64,000 nucleotides of DNA from an uncultured Clostridia bacterium (GTDB lineage: Bacteria; Bacillota; Clostridia; TANB77; CAG-508): positions 1-64,000 of the forward strand of contig CALXXZ010000002.1 in assembly GCA_944392805.1 (NCBI GenBank), read 5' to 3'. A program made the translations under genes and the position numbers. Shown piece by piece: positions 17,423 to 25,879 of the stretch; within the stretch, counting starts at the first letter, position 1; the number at the start of each line of letters is the position of its first letter. The notes beneath the pieces are model-generated. The model saw only the letters and a program-made list of their open reading frames with translations, searched no databases and was not told the origin of the DNA.

Positions 17423-18475
17423 TTATTCTTCTATTTCTTCATTTTCTTCTTCTGGTAGTTCTTCACCTAAACTTTGCTCAAAAGCTTTTGCAAAATTATC
17501 TCTAACCTTTTTGTCAACTTCTTTTAACATATCTGGATGTTCTATTAAGTATCTTTTTGCATTTTCTCTACCTTGACCAATTCTTTCTCCATTATAGCTA
17601 AACCAAGAACCGCTTTTTTCAACAATATCTAAGTTAACAGCCATATCTAAGATATTTCCTTCTTTTGAAATTCCTTTTCCATATAATACGTCAAATTCAG
17701 CTTCTCTAAATGGTGGAGCAACTTTATTTTTTATAACTTTTACTCTAACTCTATTTCCTACTACATCTCCATCTTGTTTGATATTTTCAATTTTTCTAAT
17801 ATCCATTCTAACTGAAGCATAGAATTTTAATGCTCTACCACCTGTTGTTGTTTCTGGATTTCCAAACATTACTCCTATTTTTTCTCTTAATTGATTTATA
17901 AATATTAATACTGTTTTTGATTTATTTATTGCTCCTGCTAATTTACGTAATGCTTGTGACATTAATCTTGCTTGTAGTCCCATATGAGAATCTCCCATAT
18001 CTCCATCTATTTCAGCTTTTGGTACTAATGCTGCTACAGAGTCAACTACTATTACATCTAATGCTCCACTTCTTACTAATGCTTCTGTTATTTCTAATGC
18101 TTGTTCTCCTGTATCTGGTTGTGATACTATTAAATTATCTATATCTACACCTAATTTTCTTGCATATACTGGGTCTAAAGCATGTTCTGCATCTATAAAT
18201 GCTGCTTCTCCTCCCATTTTTTGTGCTTCTGCTATTACATGTAATGCCAATGTTGTTTTACCTGATGATTCTGGTCCAAATACTTCTATTATTCTTCCTC
18301 TAGGAACTCCTCCTATACCTAATGCTATATCTAAACTTAATGCTCCTGTTGGTATTGCTTCTACCTCCATAGCTTTAAATTCTCCTAATTTCATTACTGA
18401 TCCTTTTCCAAATTGTTTTTCTATTTGGCTCATTGCCACTTCTAGTGCTTTTCTTTTTTCTATGTTTTCTTCCAT
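17423..18475 (-). CDS. recA: Recombinase RecA
   Basis: 350 residues. Forms the ATP-dependent strand-exchange filament and stimulates LexA self-cleavage. Walker [10 protein letters not shown] (about 67-75), Walker [11 protein letters not shown] (about 140-149), L1 region [38 protein letters not shown] (L2). The acidic C-terminal tail ([13 protein letters not shown]) is typical. Strong AGGAGG site. A promoter and a LexA-box-like site lie upstream. Confidence 0.98.
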   Translation of the reverse strand: MEENIEKRKALEVAMSQIEKQFGKGSVMKLGEFKAMEVEAIPTGALSLDIALGIGGVPRGRIIEVFGPESSGKTTLALHVIAEAQKMGGEAAFIDAEHALDPVYARKLGVDIDNLIVSQPDTGEQALEITEALVRSGALDVIVVDSVAALVPKAEIDGDMGDSHMGLQARLMSQALRKLAGAINKSKTVLIFINQLREKIGVMFGNPETTTGGRALKFYASVRMDIRKIENIKQDGDVVGNRVRVKVIKNKVAPPFREAEFDVLYGKGISKEGNILDMAVNLDIVEKSGSWFSYNGERIGQGRENAKRYLIEHPDMLKEVDKKVRDNFAKAFEQSLGEELPEEENEEIEE

Positions 18476-18494
18476 TTTTTCCTCCTATATTTTA

Positions 18495-18545
18495 TAAACT
18501 TTTGTTCGATAACTGTATCGTACACTTTTTATCTTTTTTTGTCAA
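18495..18545 (-). promoter_or_regulatory. recA promoter with a LexA (SOS) box-like site
   Basis: Minus strand: TTGACA (18540-18545), 17-bp spacer, TACGAT (18517-18522), then CGAACAAAAGTTTA at 18495-18508. The last differs from the Gram-positive SOS box core GAAC-N4-GTTC by one base (GTTT). Its place over the start region fits LexA repression. Confidence 0.6.
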
Positions 18546-18563
18546 GTCTTTTTTTAAATTTTT

Positions 18564-20132
18564 TTAATTTTTATACCAATTATTTATATCCATGAAAATA
18601 TTATACCAATTAGCTTCTACATTTCCTTTTAAATTCCAGTTACTCATTACTGCATAATAACTACTATATAAACCTACAAATGGTTGTTCTTCATTAAATA
18701 TTTGTCTTAGTCTTGTGTATTTTTCTTTTAATAAATTTTCATCTGTTATATTTCTAATTTCATTTAATATAGAATTGACTTCTTCATTATTATAATTTGA
18801 TGCAGTAAAATATGTTTCTAAACTAGGGTTTGCTGATTCTGTTGTTCCTGTTAATATCATATCATAGTTTTTATTTTGTAAATAATTTTGATATTGAGAA
18901 TCACTTGCTTTTACTATTGATACTCTTATTCCTATTTCTTCTAAATTTGCTTTTATCATTTCTGCAACTGTTACTCTTGTTTGATTTGTAGCTTGAACAA
19001 CTAATTTTAAGTTTATAGTTTTTGTACTATAATTTTCTACTTTTTGCCATCTATTATTTTTAAAAGTCCATCCATTTTGTTCTAAAAGTTGTTTTGCCAT
19101 ACCTGGATTATAGGTTTTATTTCCTTCTTGTCCTCTTAACCAATTTCCATAATCCAAAGGATAATCTATTGTTTTATATTTATTATTAAATACTGTGGAT
19201 ACTATATTCTCTCTATTTATTGCATATGCTATTGCTCTTCTTACTTCTTTATTTGCTAAAATTTGATTTTGCGTATTTATTGCTAGATAATCATATTCTC
19301 TTCCTGCTACTTCTTTTTTATTATATCCTATTGTCCCTATATAATTTTCTATATTAATATTTGTTGTTGTTATTACATCTACTTTTCCTAATTTAAAAGC
19401 ATTATATAATTCTCCTAAGTTTGCATATTTTCCTATATTTATGGTTTCTAGTGTTAATTCTTTTTCATAATAATTTTCATTTTTATTTAAAGTTATTCCT
19501 TCTCCATCATTTTTTACTATCTTATATTTTCCACTTCCTACAGGCATATTATTTTTTTCTGTTGTAGCAAAATCTTGCCCTTCATAATAACTTTTGCTCA
19601 TTATCGGAAATATCAAATTATATTCAAAAAATGGTATTTCATGGTCTAAAGTTATTTGCAATGAATTTTCATCTATTTTATCGGCTCTAACTACATATTG
19701 AACATTATATGCATATATTGATGGCGTTTTTTTCAAAATATCTATTGTGAATATTACATCATCAACAGTTAATGCTTGTCCATCTGACCATTTAATATCA
19801 TCTCTTATTTTTATTAAATATGTAGTCTGACTTGTTTTTGCCCAATCTTTTGCTATACAATTTTTGATTTTATATTCTGAATCTATTTCTAATAATGGTT
19901 CAAATATTATTTTTGATATTTCTTGTACATGTTTATTATTACTTAATATTGGATTTATAGTATCAAATTCAGCTATTCCTAATGTTATTTCCTTTATAAT
20001 TTCTTCTTCTGCTTCTACAGTTGGTTCTTCTTCTGGAATTTCTTCTTCTTGATTATTTAATTTATATATTGCAAATCCCATTATCCCTATTACAAATATG
20101 AAAAATATATATTTTATAAAATTACTTTTCAA
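18564..20132 (-). CDS. Peptide/oligopeptide ABC transporter substrate-binding protein (family 5)
   Basis: 522 residues. Extracellular solute-binding protein family 5 (OppA/DppA fold): N-terminal membrane segment (about 6-24) without a lipobox Cys, Glu-rich linker, then ITLGIAEFDTINPILSNN, IKIRDDIKWSDGQALTVDDVIFT (the family signature at about 110-130), and REVRRAIAYAINR-like NKEVRRAIAYAINRENI. It appears tethered by a transmembrane helix rather than by lipid. No permease or ATPase genes are near, so it either serves a transporter elsewhere or has a sensing role. Start is TTG (20130-20132) with AGAGGGTGAT upstream. Confidence 0.88.
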   Translation of the reverse strand: MKSNFIKYIFFIFVIGIMGFAIYKLNNQEEEIPEEEPTVEAEEEIIKEITLGIAEFDTINPILSNNKHVQEISKIIFEPLLEIDSEYKIKNCIAKDWAKTSQTTYLIKIRDDIKWSDGQALTVDDVIFTIDILKKTPSIYAYNVQYVVRADKIDENSLQITLDHEIPFFEYNLIFPIMSKSYYEGQDFATTEKNNMPVGSGKYKIVKNDGEGITLNKNENYYEKELTLETINIGKYANLGELYNAFKLGKVDVITTTNINIENYIGTIGYNKKEVAGREYDYLAINTQNQILANKEVRRAIAYAINRENIVSTVFNNKYKTIDYPLDYGNWLRGQEGNKTYNPGMAKQLLEQNGWTFKNNRWQKVENYSTKTINLKLVVQATNQTRVTVAEMIKANLEEIGIRVSIVKASDSQYQNYLQNKNYDMILTGTTESANPSLETYFTASNYNNEEVNSILNEIRNITDENLLKEKYTRLRQIFNEEQPFVGLYSSYYAVMSNWNLKGNVEANWYNIFMDINNWYKN

Positions 20133-20349
20133 AGTATCACCCTCTCGTGTTGTTATAATATATTATTATTCAGTTTTTTTCAAGTGTTTTGGGATATTTT
20201 TATCTCCCTCCTTTTTATTGTTTTTCTTTTTTGGATTTTTTTAGAATTTTTTTGCTTTCCAAAGTTGCAATGCAATTGAATTTTTTGAATATAACAATAT
20301 TATGTTACCATATTTTTCTTTATTTATCAATACTTTTTTAATTTTTTTC

Positions 20350-20850
20350 AATACAAAGTTACTATAGAATAGTTTTGAAGTATGAACTACCTGGGATGGG
20401 TAAGGGGTGCGCAAACTGCACATATGTATTAAAACATTCCAAATTTTGGACAAGCTAAACTTCCCGTAAAAACTCTAATCTATTCAGCTGAGCCGCTTTC
20501 ACTCAGGCTCAAGCTTATAAATATGTGTGATTTGAATAAATGACGAATGTGACTGGAATAGTGTTACAAATTCTTAAACTAAAGTCATAAAGGATCCCGT
20601 TTTCGGGTATTGTTATGACTTTAGTTTTAGAATTTGTTAACGTTATGCAAGGTAACCGAGGCATTTATGAAAAGTACACATATTTATAAGCTTGCCCGTG
20701 AACATTCCTCAGCTGAATAAATAAGATTTTCTAACGTTAAGTTTAGATGTACAAAATCTTCCATTATTTTAATACATATGTGCAGTTTGCGCACCCCTTA
20801 CCCATCCCAGGTAGTTCGTACTTTAAAACATTCTATAGTAACAATACAAA
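20350..20850. mobile_element. MITE-like 485-bp palindromic element with 8-bp target duplication
   Basis: The element 20358-20842 begins GTTACTATAGAAT and ends with the inverse. The terminal arms (20358-20434, 20767-20842) are about 76 bp with only about five differences, including the strongly conserved run CTACCTGGGATGGGTAAGGG. Both ends are flanked by the same octamer AATACAAA (20350-20357, 20843-20850), the mark of a transposition event. Inside, further complementary blocks nest: ATTCAGCTGAG/CTCAGCTGAAT, CAAGCTTATAAATATGTG with its inverse at 20677-20694, and a central hairpin 20577-20627. There is no transposase gene, so it is non-autonomous. This accounts for nearly all of the 743-bp gap between the peptide-binding protein and spoVS; 20133-20349 shows nothing else. 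Confidence 0.85.
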
Positions 20851-20869
20851 AGAGAGCATTTCATGCTCC
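20846..20869 (-). terminator. Intrinsic terminator of spoVS
   Basis: Minus strand GAGCAT, GAA loop, ATGCTC then TCTTTTGTATT. The T-tract is formed by the target-site octamer next to the mobile element. Confidence 0.7.
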
Positions 20870-20875
20870 CCTTAT

Positions 20876-21139
20876 TTATTTTCTTGATTCCACAATCAAT
20901 TTTATTCCTGTACGGTCTTCTCCTTCAACTTCAACCTCTGCAAAAGCTGGTATACATACTAAGTCTACTCCTGCTGGTGCTACAAATCCTCTTGCTATTG
21001 CTACTGCTTTTACTGCTTGGTTTAGAGCTCCTGCTCCGATTGCTTGCATTTCTGCTTTGTTTGATTCTTTTACTAATCCTGCAATAGCTCCAGCTACTGA
21101 ATTTGGATTAGATTTTGATGAAATTTTTAAAATTTCCAT
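20876..21139 (-). CDS. spoVS: Stage V sporulation protein S
   Basis: 87 residues, Alba-like fold, almost invariant across spore formers. The sequence EILKISSKSNPNSVAGAIAG, MQAIGAGALNQAVKAVAIARGFVAPAGVDLVCIPAFAEVEV is diagnostic. Required for coat assembly and septation control in Bacillus. A strong AGGAGG site precedes the ATG. Follows ymdB, as in Bacillus (rny-ymdB-spoVS). Confidence 0.97.
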   Translation of the reverse strand: MEILKISSKSNPNSVAGAIAGLVKESNKAEMQAIGAGALNQAVKAVAIARGFVAPAGVDLVCIPAFAEVEVEGEDRTGIKLIVESRK

Positions 21140-21288
21140 TTTTCTTTTGCCTCCTATTAATTTATTTTTTGTTGCAACTTTTACATTTTGTATTTTACAA
21201 CATTTGGTAATTTTTGTCTAGTATTTTTTGGAAATTTTTTCAAGTTTTCATCGCGCTTTTCGACACATTTTACTACATTTTGCCCATT

Positions 21289-22068
21289 TTACTTTTTGTA
21301 AATTCTTTTTATATCAGTCACTTTATTAGTTTTATCATCTATATCAAATATTACTGCATTTAATATACATTCACCTTCTGCTAATTTGTATTTTTCTGGA
21401 AGTGTTGTTTCAAATCTTTTTATTGAAACATTTATATCCATTCCTATTACAGAATTTTTTGGCCCTGTCATACCTAAATCTGTTATGTATCCTGTTCCTC
21501 CTGGGAATATTTGTTCATCACCTGTTTGTACATGTGTATGTGTTCCAAATAATGCTGTTATTTTTCCATCTAAATATCTTGCCATAGCAATTTTTTCTGC
21601 TGTAGCTTCTGCATGGAAATCTATCATTATTATATCAACTTTATTTTGCAATTCTTCTACCATTTCTTTTGCTATTATAAATGGATTTTCAGTTAATATA
21701 TTTATATCTACTCTTCCCATAAGATTTATTACTGCAATTTTCTTTCCATTACATTCATATGTACCTAATCCTTTTCCGACTACTCCTTTTGGATAGTTTG
21801 CAGGTCTCAATAATTGGGGATTATCTATAAATTTAAAGATGTCTTTTTTTCCCCATGTATGGTTTCCCATTGTTATTACATTTGTTCCCGCTTCTATTAT
21901 ATCTTTAAAATTCTTTTCTGTTATTCCCATTCCTCCTGCTGAATTCTCTCCATTTGTTATTACAAAATCTATTTGTTCTTCTTTTTTTATTTTAGGTAAT
22001 TCTTCTTTTAGCTTTCTTACTCCTGGTTCTCCAACAATGTCTCCAACTGCTAATATTCTCAATTTCAT
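21289..22068 (-). CDS. ymdB: YmdB family metallophosphoesterase
   Basis: 259 residues, the standard length of the TIGR00282 family. YmdB is a dinuclear-metal phosphodiesterase acting on 2',3'- or 3',5'-cyclic nucleotides and shaping biofilm and motility gene expression in Bacillus. Motifs: AVGDIVGEPGV (metal Asp), TNGENSAGGMGIT, MGNHTWG (GNH), DFHAEATAEK and FGTHTHVQTGDE. It precedes spoVS by 149 bp of AT-rich DNA. RNase Y, the usual upstream partner, is replaced here by spoIIQ. Confidence 0.95.
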   Translation of the reverse strand: MKLRILAVGDIVGEPGVRKLKEELPKIKKEEQIDFVITNGENSAGGMGITEKNFKDIIEAGTNVITMGNHTWGKKDIFKFIDNPQLLRPANYPKGVVGKGLGTYECNGKKIAVINLMGRVDINILTENPFIIAKEMVEELQNKVDIIMIDFHAEATAEKIAMARYLDGKITALFGTHTHVQTGDEQIFPGGTGYITDLGMTGPKNSVIGMDINVSIKRFETTLPEKYKLAEGECILNAVIFDIDDKTNKVTDIKRIYKK

Positions 22069-22131
22069 TCCTTCTTTCTATTTTTAACTCTGTTCTATTT
22101 TAACATTTTTGGCCATTTTCGTCAATATGTT

Positions 22132-22175
22132 TTAAAAGAGGACCGTCCCTTTCAAAACAGGACCGTCCCCTTTTG
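22132..22175. repeat. Tandem GGACCGTCCC boxes
   Basis: TTTTAAAAGAGGACCGTCCC and AAACAGGACCGTCCCCTTTT in direct order, 3 bp from the spoIIQ stop codon; almost identical to the pair at 12595-12637. On the minus strand it can fold as a terminator-like hairpin ending in TCTTTT. Confidence 0.75.
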
Positions 22176-22177
22176 AG

Positions 22178-23005
22178 CTATTTCAAATAAATAGTTGGAT
22201 CTAAATATTCTCCGTCTTTTAATAATTCAAAATGAAGGTGAGATTCCATGCTACTTTCAAAAGCAGCTGTATTTCCTGCAGTTCCAATGGTTTGTCCTTG
22301 TTCAATATCTTCTCCTTCAACAACAAACTCTGCTGTAAGTAAATTTGAATAAACTGTTTCATAACCATCATCATGTTCAATAACAACTGTTAATCCATAT
22401 CTAGGGTCATTTACAATAGATTTTACTGTACCTGCTGCAGCTGATTTGATAACACTTGTTTTATCAGCTTTAATATCTATAGCTGTATGAGTAATCCATT
22501 CTTTTAAAGTTTCTGAATAAATTAAATTGTCTTTCGCAAACTCGCAAATTATTTCTCCTTCTACTGGTTTAACAAATGAAATTTCTTTTTTAGTTTCAGT
22601 AACTTTATTTTCCTCGTTTACAGGTTTTTCAGTCGTTGTATTTGTATTATTAGTTGTATTTTGTGTAGTTGTATTGCTTGAACTATTTGTAGTCGTGTTT
22701 GAATTAGTATTTGTGTTAGAATTTGTGTCTATTGTTGTATTATTTGCTGTAGAATTTGTATTATCTTCTTTTAGTAAATTGCCTTCTTGTTCTTTTACAG
22801 TTTTACCTATATCAGTACTTGCACTTTCTGTATCTTGATTCACAGTTTGATTTTGTCCTACTGTATTTCCTACACTTTCTCCATTCTCTGATTTAGATGT
22901 CATATACATAATAATTCCAATTGCAACTGCTAATATAATAAATACTGCTATTCCTCCATATATTAGCAAATTATCATTTTCAAAAAATCTTCTTCCTCTT
23001 TTCAT
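22178..23005 (-). CDS. spoIIQ: Stage II sporulation protein SpoIIQ-like M23 (LytM) peptidase
   Basis: 275 residues. Forespore membrane protein that spans the intermembrane space and pairs with SpoIIIAH. Cytoplasmic head, membrane helix (about 15-35), a low-complexity Asn/Thr/Ser linker (about 80-125), LytM domain (about 145-275). The zinc ligands are complete: H173-x3-D177 (HTAID) and H256-x-H258 (HLHFEL). Bacillus SpoIIQ has lost part of this set, whereas clostridial SpoIIQ keeps it, so real endopeptidase activity is plausible. Direct neighbour of spoIID, the order seen in other spore formers, which decides the SpoIIQ name over a general M23 peptidase. Confidence 0.87.
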   Translation of the reverse strand: MKRGRRFFENDNLLIYGGIAVFIILAVAIGIIMYMTSKSENGESVGNTVGQNQTVNQDTESASTDIGKTVKEQEGNLLKEDNTNSTANNTTIDTNSNTNTNSNTTTNSSSNTTTQNTTNNTNTTTEKPVNEENKVTETKKEISFVKPVEGEIICEFAKDNLIYSETLKEWITHTAIDIKADKTSVIKSAAAGTVKSIVNDPRYGLTVVIEHDDGYETVYSNLLTAEFVVEGEDIEQGQTIGTAGNTAAFESSMESHLHFELLKDGEYLDPTIYLK

Positions 23006-23065
23006 AAATTCCTCCTTGAATATGTTATTAATACCATTATTTACTTTTTTTCAAAGATTATTCAT

Positions 23066-24133
23066 TTAAAGAGAATTTACTTCAATAATTTCCACATCTG
23101 TATAAAAATGTTTTATTATTTCTTCATAATTTGAACCTGATTTAGCCAAACTATCTGCTCCAGTCTGACTCATTCCAACACCATGCCCATATCCTTTTAC
23201 AGAAAAGGTAATATTATCTCCATTAATTGAAAATGTAAAATTTGTTGACCTTAGCCCTAATATTGTTCTTGCTTCTGTTCCAGCAATTTCCTTATTTCCG
23301 AATTTTATTGTTTTAACTCTTCCACTTGATGTTAATTCTGTTATTTGAATACAATTTTCTTGATTAAAATCAATTTCACAATCTTGATATTTTTCTTTCA
23401 ACTTTGCTAATAGTTCTTCTTTTGAAAATGTCACTTCTGAACTATATTGGGTATATCCATCTTCTCCTGATGTCTCAACTGATTTTAAATATGGATAATC
23501 TATTCCTCCCCATATATTTAATGAACTTTCTGTTACACCTCCACTATTCGAATGAAAAAATGCATTTATTGGTGCTCCATTATATGTTATTATTTTTCCA
23601 CTTGTTGAATTTACCGCTTCTACTATCTTGTTCCAGTTTGATTCTGCCTCTTCTGCATTCCATCTTGCAAATCTTTCGTCTTTACTGATCCATGCTTGAC
23701 AACAATTAAAGTCGTCACAAACATCTGCATTCTCGTGTTTTGCAGAATTATTAATTATTTGAAAAATTGTATAAGTTCTTGCAACTGTTGCTTGTGCTTT
23801 CAGTGCTTCAATTTCAAAATTTGCAGGCATTTCACTTGCAACTACTCCATATAAATACTCATCTATATTTAATTCTTCTATCTGATTCGTATCTACATGT
23901 AGTAATTTTATTGTTTTATATTTTTGATAATCATATTTTTCTGATGTTTGATTTTCTTGCTGTTGTGTTTGTGTCTCTTCTGTATTTTGTGTTTCGTTAT
24001 TATTTACTTCATTAGAAGTTGTATCACCAGTACTTGCTTCATATGTTTCATCTTTTGGACTTATTGTACAAATTGCAGGAAATATAAAAAACAACATTAT
24101 AAAAGCACTACTATATAAAAGAAATTTTTTCAT
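23066..24133 (-). CDS. spoIID: Stage II sporulation protein D (lytic transglycosylase)
   Basis: 355 residues. Cleaves glycan strands during engulfment, acting after SpoIIP. Membrane/signal segment about 3-22, Thr/Gln/Glu linker, then the SpoIID domain: LYGVVASEMPANFEIEALKAQATVARTY with catalytic Glu at about 101, FFHSNSGGVTESSLNIWGG, and the terminal YGHGVGMSQTGADSLA. AAAGGAG site before the ATG. It lies between sigF and spoIIQ, compatible with sigma-E or sigma-F control, but I see no unambiguous promoter. Confidence 0.95.
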   Translation of the reverse strand: MKKFLLYSSAFIMLFFIFPAICTISPKDETYEASTGDTTSNEVNNNETQNTEETQTQQQENQTSEKYDYQKYKTIKLLHVDTNQIEELNIDEYLYGVVASEMPANFEIEALKAQATVARTYTIFQIINNSAKHENADVCDDFNCCQAWISKDERFARWNAEEAESNWNKIVEAVNSTSGKIITYNGAPINAFFHSNSGGVTESSLNIWGGIDYPYLKSVETSGEDGYTQYSSEVTFSKEELLAKLKEKYQDCEIDFNQENCIQITELTSSGRVKTIKFGNKEIAGTEARTILGLRSTNFTFSINGDNITFSVKGYGHGVGMSQTGADSLAKSGSNYEEIIKHFYTDVEIIEVNSL

Positions 24134-24152
24134 TTTGTTCTCCTTTCACTTT

Positions 24153-24881
24153 TTAAATTGTTAGCTTTCTTTTCATGTCATCTAAAATTTTTCTTTCTAT
24201 TCTCGAAACTTGTACTTGTGTTATTCCAAGAATCTTTGAAACCTGCATTTGTGTTTTTTGTTTATAATATCTTAACATTATTATTTCTTTTTCTTTTTCG
24301 CCTAATTCACTTATTAAATTTTTTACTGCTATTTTATTTGTTATTTCTGTTTGTTCATCTTTTCCTGTAGAAAGTTGTTCTAATATACTTACTGTTTTAT
24401 CTGTTTTATTATCTCTATATTGAGCTTCTTCTATGGAATCTACAGGTCTTGTTGAATCTAAAGCCATTGTTATTTCTTCTTTTGACGTTCTGAGTTCTTT
24501 TGAAATTTCTTCTAGTGTTATCTCTTTTCCATATTTATTATAATATTCTTTTTGTAATTCTAATATTTTTACATTTAATTCTTTAATACTTCTACTTACT
24601 TTTATTGGTCCATCATCTCTTATATATCTTTTGATTTCTCCTAAAATGTATGGTACTGCATATGTTGAAAGGCGTACTTCGAAACTTGTATCAAATCTTT
24701 GTATTGATTTTATAAAACCTATACATCCAATTTGATATAAATCATCAATTTCAAATCCTCTTCCACTAAATCTTCGAACTATGCTCCAAATCAAGCCATT
24801 GTTGTCTTCTACTAATTTTGTCATATCATCTTTACTACCATTTTGAGCTCTTTCGATGATTTTCATATCATTTTCATACAC
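24153..24881 (-). CDS. sigF: RNA polymerase sporulation sigma factor SigF
   Basis: 242 residues. First forespore-specific sigma factor. Region 2 GLIWSIVRRFSGRGFEIDDLYQIGCIGFIKSIQRFD, SFEVRLSTYAVPYILGEIKRYIRDDG; region 4 LGEKEKEIIMLRYYKQKTQMQVSKILGITQVQVSRIERKIL. The gene order spoIIAA-spoIIAB-sigF separates it from SigG. The GTG start (24879-24881) shares a base with the spoIIAB stop TAG and has AGGAGAG upstream; MKII a few codons later is an alternative. Confidence 0.96.
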   Translation of the reverse strand: MYENDMKIIERAQNGSKDDMTKLVEDNNGLIWSIVRRFSGRGFEIDDLYQIGCIGFIKSIQRFDTSFEVRLSTYAVPYILGEIKRYIRDDGPIKVSRSIKELNVKILELQKEYYNKYGKEITLEEISKELRTSKEEITMALDSTRPVDSIEEAQYRDNKTDKTVSILEQLSTGKDEQTEITNKIAVKNLISELGEKEKEIIMLRYYKQKTQMQVSKILGITQVQVSRIERKILDDMKRKLTI

Positions 24882-25360
24882 TATTCCTCTCTCCTTACCG
24901 CTGTCACAGCAAAGTTTTCTTCCTTATTGTTAGTTTTAATTCTTTTACTCATTGTTATTTTAGTCCCTATTCCTAGTGTTGATTCAACTTCTACTTCATC
25001 CATAAAGCTTTCCATTATAGTAAATCCCATACCTGACCTTTCTAAATTTGCTTTTGTTGTATATAATGGTTGTTTCGCCATTTCTATATTTTCTATTCCT
25101 TTACCTGTGTCTGAAATTTCTATAAATACCTCATTTTCTGCTATTTTACAAAATAATTTTACTATTCCTATTTGTCCTTCATATCCATGTATTATTGAAT
25201 TTGTAACTGCTTCTGATACTGAAGTTTTTATATCAGCTATTTCTTCTAATGTTGGATCTAATTGTGCTACAAATGCTGCTACTGCAATTCTTGCAAATGC
25301 TTCATTGCTTGATTTACTTAAAAATTCTATTTTCATTTCATTGTCATATATATTATTCAT
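24881..25360 (-). CDS. spoIIAB: Anti-sigma F factor SpoIIAB (serine kinase)
   Basis: 159 residues, slightly longer than the 146 of Bacillus. GHKL-type kinase that binds SigF and phosphorylates SpoIIAA. N-box [14 protein letters not shown] (about 47-60), G1 box [23 protein letters not shown]2 [14 protein letters not shown]. It overlaps spoIIAA by 8 bp and abuts sigF: strict translational coupling keeps the three proteins in ratio. Confidence 0.96.
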   Translation of the reverse strand: MNNIYDNEMKIEFLSKSSNEAFARIAVAAFVAQLDPTLEEIADIKTSVSEAVTNSIIHGYEGQIGIVKLFCKIAENEVFIEISDTGKGIENIEMAKQPLYTTKANLERSGMGFTIMESFMDEVEVESTLGIGTKITMSKRIKTNNKEENFAVTAVRREE

Positions 25361-25688
25361 ATCTTACCTCCTTTTTTTTATCTCTTACTTCTGGCATTAT
25401 TTTTAATATTCCACTCATTTCAAATATTTTTCTAACAGGTGTATTTATATTTGCTATTTTTACTTTTCCTCCTAACATATTTATTAGTTTGTATCTACCT
25501 ATTAATAATCCTATTCCTGCACTGTCCATAAAAGTAACATTACTAAAATCAAATATAGTTTCTTTTGGCATATATCTTTCAATTTCATTATCTAATCTCC
25601 TCCTTATCTTTTGTGCGCAACATTCATCTATATCTTCATCTATTTTGAAGACTAATTGCTTGTCCATTTTGTTATATATACTTTCCAT
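25353..25688 (-). CDS. spoIIAA: Anti-anti-sigma F factor SpoIIAA
   Basis: 111 residues, STAS domain. Dephosphorylated SpoIIAA frees SigF from SpoIIAB. The phosphorylated Ser lies in [22 protein letters not shown] (DSAG, about residue 60). Strong GGGAAAGGAGG ribosome site. Its upstream region, and hence the operon promoter, lies inside a degenerate repeat element (25708-25879). Confidence 0.96.
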   Translation of the reverse strand: MESIYNKMDKQLVFKIDEDIDECCAQKIRRRLDNEIERYMPKETIFDFSNVTFMDSAGIGLLIGRYKLINMLGGKVKIANINTPVRKIFEMSGILKIMPEVRDKKKEVRYE

Positions 25689-25748
25689 TTTACCTCCTTT
25701 CCCAAAAGGGGTACTATCCTATTGGGTTCATTTTTATGCTCGTTTTGT

Positions 25749-25777
25749 ATTATATAACTATTTACATTATTTTCCAA
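25749..25777 (-). promoter_or_regulatory. Candidate spoIIA operon promoter
   Basis: Minus strand TTGGAA (25772-25777), 17-bp spacer, TATAAT (25749-25754). This looks like a sigma-A promoter; a clear sigma-H motif (AGGA-type -35, GAAT -10), expected for spoIIA, is not evident. Confidence 0.45.
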
Positions 25778-25793
25778 GAGCAAAAAATAAGAA

Positions 25794-25827
25794 GTTTTGT
25801 CGATTTCTTATAAGTTTTCGACAAAAC
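25794..25827 (-). terminator. Hairpin, probable terminator of the giant surface gene
   Basis: GTTTTGTCGA and its exact inverse TCGACAAAAC separated by 14 nt; on the minus strand it is followed by TTCTTATTTTTT. The loop is long for a terminator, so confidence is moderate. Confidence 0.5.
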
Positions 25828-25879
25828 AAGCACACAAAAAAGGACCGTCCCTTTCTAAACAGGACCGCCCCCCTTTTGT

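Larger units (their letters stand above)
25708..25879. repeat. Degenerate GGACCGTCCC-family element between spoIIAA and the giant surface protein
   Basis: The right end (25837-25878) is the usual tandem pair AAGGACCGTCCCTTTC and AACAGGACCG plus CCCCCCTTTT, touching the stop of the 2509-residue gene. The left end AAAAGGGGTACTATCCTATT followed by GGGTTCATTT resembles the AAAAGGGGACGGTCCTGTTT plus GGTGCATTT terminus of copy A with several changes. Confidence 0.6.

Noticed and set aside
18564..20132. Lipoprotein call for the peptide-binding protein
   Set aside because: No L-x-x-C lipobox; the N-terminal segment has no Cys, so it is a membrane-tethered form.
20241..20453. 70-residue minus-strand frame with start in the MITE
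   Set aside because: Runs through the inverted-repeat arm of the mobile element; the same arm gives a mirrored frame at 20778-21221. No coding evidence.
20358..20842. Known large ncRNA classes (OLE, GOLLD, ROOL, HEARO)
   Set aside because: I cannot match any conserved core, and the 8-bp flanking duplication with near-perfect terminal arms argues for a transposable element.
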